This document shows, in pieces, positions 27,103 through 34,407 of a stretch of DNA of 64,000 nucleotides (position 1 is its first letter; every line of letters begins with the position of its first letter). This stretch comes from Actinoplanes sandaracinus (GTDB lineage Bacteria > Actinomycetota > Actinomycetes > Mycobacteriales > Micromonosporaceae), in assembly GCF_030009775.1 (NCBI RefSeq), contig NZ_JASCTH010000017.1:62001-126000 (forward strand), in the 5' to 3' direction. The translations under genes were made by a program, and so were the position numbers. The notes beneath the pieces are model-generated. The model was not told where the DNA came from. It saw only the letters and a program-made list of their open reading frames with translations, and made no database searches.

Positions 27103-28305
27103 TCACGTGTTGGTGGGCAGCACTCCGGTGTCGACGCGGTCCAGATGGGACACGGCGCCGCCGAGGGCCGCGGCGTGCAGCCCCAGCGTCGAGGCGACGA
27201 GGCGGGCGCCGCCGCCCGAGGGCGCCAGAGTGTTGCGGGCCAGCTCGGCCGCGGCGGCCGGGACCAGCCACTCGGCCAGGGCGGCGTAGTGGTCGCCGAG
27301 CACGATCACCTCGGGGTTCACCAGGTTCGCCAGCAGGGCCAGCCCCTGCCCGAGATGGCAGCCGGTGTCGTGCAGCGCCGACAGTGCGCCCGCGTCACCG
27401 GCGCGGGCCAGGGCGGCCAGGTGGTCGACCGCGGGCGTCAGGTCGGTGACCGGCTCGGGGCCGAAGCCGGGCAGAGCCCGGCGGACCAGCGGCTCGATGC
27501 CGGCCAGGTCGGCCAGGGTGAGTGCGCCGGCCGGGCCGAGGGAGAACCGTCCGATCTGGCCGGTGAAGCCGCGCGACCCGTGCAGCGGCCGGCCGTCGAC
27601 CACGATGCCGGCCTCGATGCCGGCGGCGCCGGTGACGTAGGTGAGATCGAGTGTGGGATGACCGCCGTGCCGCAACTCGGCGACCGCGGCGAGGCCGGCG
27701 TGGTTGGCCACCGACACGTCGAGCCCGGGCTGGCGCAGCGACCCGGAGAGCAGGGCGCGCAGGTCGACGTCGGCCCACCCGAGCGGCGGCGAGAGCCGGA
27801 CCGTGCCGCCGCCGTCGACCAGGCCGGGCACCGCCACGGTGAGGCCGAGGACCTGCCGGCCCTGCTGGCGGACCCGGGTGGCGGCACGCTGTGCCAGGGC
27901 CGCGACCGCGCTGACCGCACGGCCGGGTCCGGTGGTGGCGGGGCCGCCGTCGAACGCCCGGTGCCAGAGCAGCAACTGGTCGCCGGCGAAGTCGACGGCG
28001 AGCGCGGTGAGGCGGTCGGCGGCGATCTGGAGGCCGATCGCGGCGTAGGCCGAGCCGTCCAGTGTCAGCGCGGTGCCGGGCCGTCCGATCCGGTTGCCGC
28101 TCAGGCCGGTCTCGCGGAGCAGCCGCTGCTCGATCAGAGCGCCGGCCAGGCTGGAGACGGTGGCCTTGTTGAGCCCGGTCGACGCGGCGATGGAGGCGCG
28201 CGAGCTGGGCCCGTTGGCGCGCAGGTGCCGCAGCACCACGGCCAGGTTGGTGGCGCGCACGTCGGTGAAGTCGGCCGGCTGTGGGTCGGCCCGGGTGGTC
28301 TTCAC
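27103..28305 (-). CDS. ROK-family transcriptional repressor (XylR/NagC-like)
   Basis: A 400-residue regulator. The N-terminal winged helix (about 12-75) contains SRASIAASTGLNKATVSSLAGALIE split here by its ends, and the ROK sugar-kinase-like domain (about 85-390) has VAVPGLVDGG and YVTGAAGIEAGIVVDGRPLHGSRG. The Cys-rich zinc motif of sugar-kinase ROKs is absent, as in many repressors. GTG 28305 has GGAG 6 nt upstream. It is divergent from the sugar-transport operon and presumably controls it, and perhaps the nearby glycosidases, in response to a sugar. A XylR-type operator lies in the gap. Confidence 0.92.
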   Translation of the reverse strand: MKTTRADPQPADFTDVRATNLAVVLRHLRANGPSSRASIAASTGLNKATVSSLAGALIEQRLLRETGLSGNRIGRPGTALTLDGSAYAAIGLQIAADRLTALAVDFAGDQLLLWHRAFDGGPATTGPGRAVSAVAALAQRAATRVRQQGRQVLGLTVAVPGLVDGGGTVRLSPPLGWADVDLRALLSGSLRQPGLDVSVANHAGLAAVAELRHGGHPTLDLTYVTGAAGIEAGIVVDGRPLHGSRGFTGQIGRFSLGPAGALTLADLAGIEPLVRRALPGFGPEPVTDLTPAVDHLAALARAGDAGALSALHDTGCHLGQGLALLANLVNPEVIVLGDHYAALAEWLVPAAAAELARNTLAPSGGGARLVASTLGLHAAALGGAVSHLDRVDTGVLPTNT

Positions 28306-28399
28306 ATCAAGCTCCGCTCGAAGTGGCGCGTGCTGTCCGCCTGATCATCTTGCCGCATCACCGCGGTTCGTCGTCTCCCCTGATCGGTGCCCGCTGGCG

Positions 28400-28413
28400 T
28401 GGGTGCGCTCCCA
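28400..28413. promoter_or_regulatory. CebR-like box in ROK/transporter gap
   Basis: TGGGTGCGCTCCCA matches the CebR operator TGGGAGCGCTCCCA at 13 of 14 positions. It lies between the ROK gene and the transporter operon, as the GH5 gene also has such a box. No CebR gene is in the window. Confidence 0.6.
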
Positions 28414-28462
28414 TTCGTGCTTGTCGGGTCGGCACCACGTCGGTTAGCTTGTCTTCGATGTA

Positions 28463-28489
28463 TTTAGTTTAGACGCTAGCCAAACTAAA
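28463..28489. promoter_or_regulatory. XylR-type ROK operator
   Basis: TTTAGTTT-N11-AAACTAAA has perfect 8-bp arms (28463-28470 and 28482-28489). This is the geometry of the Bacillus XylR operator (TTAGTTT-N11-AAACTAA). It starts 51 nt before the transporter GTG. A possible promoter, TTAGAC (28469) and CATAAC (28492) 17 nt apart, overlaps it. Confidence 0.75.
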
Positions 28490-28513
28490 CCCATAACGGA
28501 AGGGTGGTGCGCC

Positions 28514-30187
28514 GTGCGGAGAACGCTTTCGGGCGCGTCGACGAACAGGCGGAACTTCCTCGGGCTGGTCGGCCTCGGCACGGCCTCGCTCGCGAGCGGC
28601 GGAGCGCTCGCCGGTTGCAGCAAGGAGCCGACCTCCAAGGGTTCGGCCACCACCGCCGAGCAGGCCGCCGGGGTGGTCCCCAACTTCAAGGACTCCACCC
28701 TGGTGCAGCCGGACGTCAAGGGCGTGCGGCCGATGGCGGACGGCTACGTGAAGTACCCGGCGTCGCTCGCCGACGCCGTCACCGAGAAGGCGATCACCAG
28801 CGGCAAGCCGGTCACCGCCAGCACCCCGTGGTGGGGGCCGGCGCCGCCGGCCGCCAACAAGCTGGTCGAGGCGGTCAACGCCGACATGGGCGGCGTGATC
28901 AACTTCAGCATCCAGGACGGCAACACCTACGGCGACAAGCTCAACACCATGCTCGGCGCCCGGGACGTGCCCGAGCTGACCTGCATCCCGGGCTGGGAGA
29001 TCAACAAGCTGGCCCGGTTCAGCGAGGGCGTGCACGCCCTCTTCGAGGACCTGACGCCCTACCTGGCCGGGGACAAGGTGAACGCCTACCCGCTGCTCGC
29101 CGGTCTGGACACCAAGGCCTGGCAGGACTCGGTGTGGGGCGGCAAGCTGATGGCTGTCCCGTTCCCCACCGACTCGCCGTACCCGTCGGTGCTGTACTAC
29201 CGCAAGGACGCCGCCGACGAGCGTGGCATCGCGGCGCCCACCACGCTGGACGAGCTCTACGATTTCGGCAAGAAGTTCACCAACGCCGACAAGGGCGAGT
29301 GGGCCTTCGGCGACATCTGGCTGGAGGTGCAGCAGATCTGCGGCGCCGGCGGCTCGGAGAACGGCTGGATGAAGACCGCCGACGGCAAGGTCGTCCACCG
29401 GCACGAGACGCCGGAGTACAAGCGGGCCGTCGAGTTCATGGCCAGGCTCTACGCCGAGAAGCTGATCCACCCCGACGTGGCCGCCAGCAAGGGTGGTGAC
29501 CAGACCACCCTGTTCAAGGGCAGCAAGATTTTCATGTACGCCACCGGTGGCGGCTCATGGAAGGAGACGTGGCCCTCGGCCGTGCAGGCCAATCCCAAGT
29601 TCAACATGCAGGCCGTGAAGGTCTTCGGCGCCGACAAGGGGAAGCCGCCGGTCCGCTGGCAGGCACGTTCGGCGATCATCTGGACCTTCATCAAGAAGGG
29701 TCTCGGCCAGGAGCGCACCCAGGAACTGCTGCGTGTCCTGAACTACACCGCGGCGCCGTTCGGCACCAAGGAGTGGGAGCTGCAGAACTACGGAGCCGAG
29801 GGCACCCACTTCCAGCGGGACGGCAGCGGCACGCCGGTCACCAACGATCTGTGGACCAAAGAGTTCGCGAACCAGTACGTCTTCCTCGGCGGCCGTCCTC
29901 CGGTCGTGGTGGGTGGCCCGACCATCCCGACCTACGCCGCCGACTTCGTGAACTGGGGCAACGACGCCACGCAGTACCTGGAGAAGAACCCGTGGGACGG
30001 CATCAAGGTGGAGACGCCGAGCCAGCAGGCCGCCATCGAGCAGCCCACCCAGGACAAGATCACCGACATCCAGCGCGGCCGGACTCCACTGGGCGACTTC
30101 GACAAGGTGATCTCGGACTGGAAGGCCGGCGGCGGCGACGCGGCTCGCGACTTCTACGCCAAGGTTCTGGCTGACAACGGGCGATGA
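28514..30187 (+). CDS. Oligosaccharide-binding lipoprotein of ABC importer
   Basis: A 557-residue extracytoplasmic binding protein. The N-terminus has a twin-arginine NRRNFLG sequence (11-17) and a lipobox LAGC with Cys35, suggesting Tat export and lipidation. The large size and the LplA/YtcQ-like layout indicate an oligosaccharide rather than monosaccharide ligand. The start is GTG 28514 with GGAAGGG 9 nt upstream. It is first of three genes with two permeases and lies downstream of ROK and CebR-like operators. Confidence 0.9.
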   Translation: MRRTLSGASTNRRNFLGLVGLGTASLASGGALAGCSKEPTSKGSATTAEQAAGVVPNFKDSTLVQPDVKGVRPMADGYVKYPASLADAVTEKAITSGKPVTASTPWWGPAPPAANKLVEAVNADMGGVINFSIQDGNTYGDKLNTMLGARDVPELTCIPGWEINKLARFSEGVHALFEDLTPYLAGDKVNAYPLLAGLDTKAWQDSVWGGKLMAVPFPTDSPYPSVLYYRKDAADERGIAAPTTLDELYDFGKKFTNADKGEWAFGDIWLEVQQICGAGGSENGWMKTADGKVVHRHETPEYKRAVEFMARLYAEKLIHPDVAASKGGDQTTLFKGSKIFMYATGGGSWKETWPSAVQANPKFNMQAVKVFGADKGKPPVRWQARSAIIWTFIKKGLGQERTQELLRVLNYTAAPFGTKEWELQNYGAEGTHFQRDGSGTPVTNDLWTKEFANQYVFLGGRPPVVVGGPTIPTYAADFVNWGNDATQYLEKNPWDGIKVETPSQQAAIEQPTQDKITDIQRGRTPLGDFDKVISDWKAGGGDAARDFYAKVLADNGR

Positions 30188-30259
30188 GCGAGCTTGTGAG
30201 CGAATCATTCAGCACAGTTCGCACTCATGGCCGCGCCGGAGCGCAGCGGAGGTGACGTG

Positions 30260-31270
30260 GTGAGCGCGCCACCGATCGCCGCTGAGCCGCGGGCCGCGGC
30301 GAAGAAGGCGAAGAAGAAGGTCAAGGCGGTCCCGCGGCGGCAACTGTCCTTCGGGCAGCGGCTGCGGCGGGACTGGCCGCTGCTGCTGATGTGCCTGCCG
30401 GCGATGTTGTTGCTGCTGGTGTTCCACTACGTCCCGGCGCTCGGCAACGTCATCGCCTTCCAGGACTACAACCCGTTCGTCGGGGACGACCCGCTGGAGG
30501 CGTTCCTCTACAGCGAATGGATCGGGTTCGGCAACTTCGAGTACCTGTTCAAGAACCCGGCGTTCTGGGACTCGGTGGTCACCACGCTGTCGATCACGGC
30601 TTTCCAGCTGGTGTTCTACTTCCCGATCCCGATCCTGCTGGCGATTCTGTTGAATAGCATCATGTCGCCGCGCATCCGGTCGCTGGTGCAGAGCGTCGTC
30701 TACCTGCCGCACTTCTTCAGCTGGGTGCTGGTGGTCTCGCTGTTCCAGATGATGCTCGGCGGCGCCGGCCTGCTCGCCCAGACGGTGCGGCAGGCCGGGT
30801 ACACCCCGCCGGAGATCATGACCAACCCGGACACGTTCATGTTCCTGGTCACCTCGCAGGCGCTCTGGAAGGACGCCGGCTGGGGCATGATCGTCTTTCT
30901 GGCGGCGCTGGCGGCCATCGACACGTCGTTGTACGAGGCGGCCGCGGCCGACGGCGCCGGCCGGTGGCGGCGGATGTGGCACATCACCCTTCCCGGCCTG
31001 CGGTCGGTCATCGTGCTGCTGCTGATCCTCCGCCTGGGCGACGCGCTCAACGTCGGGTTCGAGCAGTTCGTGCTCCAGCGGGAGATGGTCGGCCGGGAAG
31101 CGGCCGAGGTACTCGACACCTACGTCTACTACCAGGGCATCGCGGTCCAGCAGTGGGGCGTCGGTGCGGCCGCCGGCCTGTTCAAGGCCGTGATCGGGAT
31201 CCTCCTGATCGTGGGCGCCAACAAGCTGGCACACCGGTTCGGCGAGCAAGGGATCTACTCGAAATCATGA
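30260..31270 (+). CDS. ABC sugar permease (LplB/UgpA-like)
   Basis: A 336-residue membrane protein with six helices and a Lys/Ala-rich cytoplasmic N-terminus. The ATPase-contact EAA loop reads EAAAADGAGRWRRMWHITLP. GGAGG at 30248-30252 supports GTG 30260 (or 30257) rather than ATG 30227. It pairs with the next permease (ATGA overlap). No ATP-binding subunit is encoded, so a shared MsiK-type ATPase elsewhere in the genome is expected. Confidence 0.92.
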   Translation: MSAPPIAAEPRAAAKKAKKKVKAVPRRQLSFGQRLRRDWPLLLMCLPAMLLLLVFHYVPALGNVIAFQDYNPFVGDDPLEAFLYSEWIGFGNFEYLFKNPAFWDSVVTTLSITAFQLVFYFPIPILLAILLNSIMSPRIRSLVQSVVYLPHFFSWVLVVSLFQMMLGGAGLLAQTVRQAGYTPPEIMTNPDTFMFLVTSQALWKDAGWGMIVFLAALAAIDTSLYEAAAADGAGRWRRMWHITLPGLRSVIVLLLILRLGDALNVGFEQFVLQREMVGREAAEVLDTYVYYQGIAVQQWGVGAAAGLFKAVIGILLIVGANKLAHRFGEQGIYSKS

Positions 31271-32202
31271 GCGCAGACACCGCAGTCCGGCCCCGCCGCA
31301 ACTCGCTGCGCCCGGCGTGGGAGGAGAAACCCACGCTGCTCGGCCAGTTCGGCAAGGGCACGATCCTCACCGTGGTGGTGGCGGCCGTGCTCGTGCCGCT
31401 CTGGGTGGTGGTGATCACCAGCCTCTCGTCCGAGAAGACCATCAACGCCGCCGGTGGCTACGTCTTCCTTCCGCGCGAGTTCGATCCCACCGCCTACGTG
31501 GTGATCTTCTCGGGTGGGCAGATCACCGACGCGATCCTGGTCAGCACAGTGGTCACGATCGCCGGCACGGCGCTCAGCCTGTTCGTCACCGTGCTCGCCG
31601 CCTATGGCCTGTCCCGGCCCGGCACCCTCGGGCACAAGCCGATCCTGTTCTACTTCCTGCTCACGTTCCTGATCTACCCCGGCATGATCCCGAGTTACCT
31701 GGTGGTCACCGGCCTGGGCATGAAGGACAACCTGCTCGCGCTGATCCTGCCGACCGCGATCAGCGCGTTCAACCTGGTGGTGCTGCGGGCGTTCTTCATG
31801 AGCATCCCCGGCGAGCTGTACGACAGCGCCCGCATGGACGGCGCCGGTGAACTGCGCATCCTCACCCGGATCGTGCTGCCGCTCTCCAAGGCGGTGACCG
31901 CGGTGATCGGCCTGTTCTACGCGGTCGGTTACTGGAACGCGTTCTTCAACGCGATCCTCTACATCGACCGTAACGACCTCCAGCCGGTGCAGCGGGTGCT
32001 CCAGCAGTTCATCCTGGCCGGTCAGTCCCCGTCCACGTCGGGGGCCGCGATCGCGATCCCCGGCCTGGGCTCGTCCGTTCCGCCCAGTCTGGCGATCAAG
32101 ATGGCCGTCGTGGTCGTCACGATCGTCCCGGCGCTGGTCATCTATCCGTTCGTCCAGCGCCACTTCACCAAGGGCGTCATCGTCGGCGCCGTCAAGGGCT
32201 AG
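31267..32202 (+). CDS. ABC sugar permease (LplC/UgpE-like)
   Basis: A 311-residue membrane protein with six helices and the EAA-type loop ELYDSARMDGAGELRILTRI. ATG 31267 overlaps the stop of the previous permease (ATGA), so an open frame from 30964 is a shadow. The stop codon lies in CTAG, which also contains the stop of the convergent GH95 gene. It is the last gene of the importer operon. Confidence 0.92.
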   Translation: MSADTAVRPRRNSLRPAWEEKPTLLGQFGKGTILTVVVAAVLVPLWVVVITSLSSEKTINAAGGYVFLPREFDPTAYVVIFSGGQITDAILVSTVVTIAGTALSLFVTVLAAYGLSRPGTLGHKPILFYFLLTFLIYPGMIPSYLVVTGLGMKDNLLALILPTAISAFNLVVLRAFFMSIPGELYDSARMDGAGELRILTRIVLPLSKAVTAVIGLFYAVGYWNAFFNAILYIDRNDLQPVQRVLQQFILAGQSPSTSGAAIAIPGLGSSVPPSLAIKMAVVVVTIVPALVIYPFVQRHFTKGVIVGAVKG

Positions 32203-34343
32203 CCGGTCTTGATCTTCAGTGGGTGGCCAGCGCGGAGGGCGATCGTCTCGGCGCCACCGGCGGGCAGTCCGACGTGGACGGTCCGGTCGACGGGGGAGAG
32301 CAGGGTGGCCTCCAGGCGGTCCGGGGTCCAGGTCAGGTCGACGGTGACCGGGCCGCGGGCGACCAGGCCGCGGACGCTGCCGGAGGGCCAGGCCGAGGGC
32401 AGGGCGGGCAGCAGGTCGAGGTGGGCCACCCCGTCCGGGCCGGTGTCCCGGCTGCGCAGCAGCATCGCGACAACCAGAGCCGGGAAACCGCCGGCCACGT
32501 CCACGTTGAACATGTGGTCGCGGTTGTGGGTCGGCACCAGGTTGGGCCGCCAGTACGCCTCGGTCAGCCGGGTCAGCGCCGCGTACGCCTCCTCGGCCAG
32601 CCCGAGATTCGCCGCGGCGACACCGAGCAGCGCGAGACCGTACCCCATCTCGTCGGAGGCCTCGCTCAGCCACCACCGCAGGCGGGAGCGCACCGCACGC
32701 ACCGCCGCGGCGCGCAGCGCCGGATTCTCCTCGAACGCCGGGTCGCCGCCGTAGAGGAACGGGTAGAGGTGGCTGCTGTGCCGATGCTCGTGGTTGTCTC
32801 CGAAGCGTGGATCGATCCACTCGGCCAGCTCGCCGGCGTCGTTGACCCGGTAGGAGGGCAGGGCCGCGAGCAGGCCGCGCCAGCGGAGCGCGTCCGGGTC
32901 GTCGAGCCCGAGGACCTCCGTGATCGTCAGGAGCCCGCGTAACAGGGCGGCGACGGCCTGCACGTCCAGGGTGGAGTCGACCGCGGCCTGCTCGCCCGCT
33001 CCGCCCGGATCGTTCTCGGGGGAGTAGGACGGGCTGAACCGCGCCCGGCCGTCGTGGATCTCGGTGAAGGCCAGATGGAACTCGGCGGCCTCCCGCAGGA
33101 ACGGCAGCGCCCGGGAGGCGAGGAAGGAGCGGTCGCCGGTGTGCTGCCAGTGCTCCAGGTAGAGGCGGGCGAGCCAGGCGGCGCCGGCGGTCCAGAAGGT
33201 CAGGCACCAGACCGGCCCGAAATGGTTCTGCCGCCCGTGCGTGCCGAGGTGCGCGGGAGCGTACAGGCCGGGCACCCCGTAGAGCCGCAGGGCGTTCTCG
33301 CGGAAGTCGTCGCGCATCGTGTCGAGCAGGTCGAACAGCGGCGGCATCAGCTCCGGCGTGCCGGTCGCGTGCACCGCGAGCAGCGCGGCCTGCAGGTTGC
33401 CGTCGATGGTCCAGCCGCTGCGCCACGGCGGCGCGTAGGTGCCGCTCCACACCCCCTGCAGCGTCGGCGGCCGGGCGCCGGAACTGCTGATGATCGCGTA
33501 ACGGCCGGCGTCGAAGAGCCGCTGCGCGGGATGCCCGCCGAGGTCCAGGCCGACCCGCTGGTACAGGTCGCGGTGGACGGCGGTGTGCTCCTCCAACAGC
33601 GCGTCGAAGCCGGCTTCCGGCAACGCGGCGAGGGCTTCGGCGGGCGGTCGCAGGCCGGTCACGGTTCGGGCCACGATCAAAACCGATGCGCCGGTACGGC
33701 GTACGCGTACCGCCACGGTCCATCCGTCCGGCGCTCCCGCCCAGCGTGCCCCGCCGAACCGGCCGGTGAGGACCAGGTCGTCCCCGATCCGGTCCACGTC
33801 GTAGGCGATCGGCTGTTCCGGGTCGCCGTCGATCCCGCCGATCCGGACCGTCCCGCCGGTGCCGGTGATCCGCACGACCAGCACGTCCGCCGGCCGCGAG
33901 ACGAACGCGTCGGCTGTCACGCCGGCCCACTCCTGCCGGACCACGCCCGTGGTGAAGTCGGTGCCCCGGCGATAACTCCCCGGGTCGCCGGGAGGATCGG
34001 GCGTGAAAGTCAGTGTGCCGGCTCCGATCAGCGGATCGATCCAGCGGGTTTCCGCGTACCCCGGATGCTCTTCGGCGGCGAGGTCGCAGACCGCCCGAGC
34101 CGCGTCGTGGAACCGGTCGGTGTCGAGGAACTCGCGCAGGCGCGGCAGGGCGGGGGCGGTGTGTGGCGCCGGAAGCGGCTCGGTGACCGGCTGGAAGAGG
34201 TCCTCGTGGGCGAGGGTGAAGCGCAGCGCGCTGGGCGAGCCGTAGCAGAGGGCGCCCTGCCGGCCGTTGCCGCTGATCAGCGCGCGCTCCCAGTCGTCGG
34301 TGGCCTCGGCGTCATGGAACGACGGATTGACGTTGCTCTGCAC
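32199..34343 (-). CDS. GH95-family alpha-L-fucosidase/galactosidase
   Basis: A 714-residue glycosidase without signal peptide, close to usual GH95 length. Family motifs are GRYAIISSSGARPPTLQGVW, SYSPEND with the probable general acid Glu, NHEHRHSSHLYPF, and NVDVAGGFPAL with the Asp that helps the catalytic Asn. In the catalytic Asn region the sequence is WTIDGNLQ, so the first of the two family Asn residues appears to be Asp. It probably removes alpha-1,2-L-fucose or L-galactose from imported oligosaccharides. GTG 34343 lacks a Shine-Dalgarno; a promoter places transcription start at the codon itself, so it is probably leaderless. Confidence 0.85.
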   Translation of the reverse strand: MQSNVNPSFHDAEATDDWERALISGNGRQGALCYGSPSALRFTLAHEDLFQPVTEPLPAPHTAPALPRLREFLDTDRFHDAARAVCDLAAEEHPGYAETRWIDPLIGAGTLTFTPDPPGDPGSYRRGTDFTTGVVRQEWAGVTADAFVSRPADVLVVRITGTGGTVRIGGIDGDPEQPIAYDVDRIGDDLVLTGRFGGARWAGAPDGWTVAVRVRRTGASVLIVARTVTGLRPPAEALAALPEAGFDALLEEHTAVHRDLYQRVGLDLGGHPAQRLFDAGRYAIISSSGARPPTLQGVWSGTYAPPWRSGWTIDGNLQAALLAVHATGTPELMPPLFDLLDTMRDDFRENALRLYGVPGLYAPAHLGTHGRQNHFGPVWCLTFWTAGAAWLARLYLEHWQHTGDRSFLASRALPFLREAAEFHLAFTEIHDGRARFSPSYSPENDPGGAGEQAAVDSTLDVQAVAALLRGLLTITEVLGLDDPDALRWRGLLAALPSYRVNDAGELAEWIDPRFGDNHEHRHSSHLYPFLYGGDPAFEENPALRAAAVRAVRSRLRWWLSEASDEMGYGLALLGVAAANLGLAEEAYAALTRLTEAYWRPNLVPTHNRDHMFNVDVAGGFPALVVAMLLRSRDTGPDGVAHLDLLPALPSAWPSGSVRGLVARGPVTVDLTWTPDRLEATLLSPVDRTVHVGLPAGGAETIALRAGHPLKIKTG

Positions 34344-34379
34344 GGCTCATATTTTGTTTAGTGTTCAAACTAATGGCAA
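34327..34379. promoter_or_regulatory. Divergent GH95/GH42 promoters sharing one operator
   Basis: Plus strand: TTGACG (34327) and TATTTT (34350) with a 17-nt spacer would serve GH42. Minus strand: TTGCCA (34379-34374) and CAAAAT (34356-34351) with a 17-nt spacer would serve GH95. The operator GTTTAGT-gttc-AAACTAA (34356-34373) fills the minus-strand spacer and starts right after the plus-strand -10. A repressor bound there would silence both genes. The element matches the one in the GH5 promoter. Confidence 0.6.
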
Positions 34380-34407
34380 GTGGCTCTTCGGGGGGGACGG
34401 GGTAGGA

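Noticed and set aside
32684..32697. CebR-like match inside the GH95 gene
   Set aside because: Only the left half-site matches and it lies well within coding sequence.
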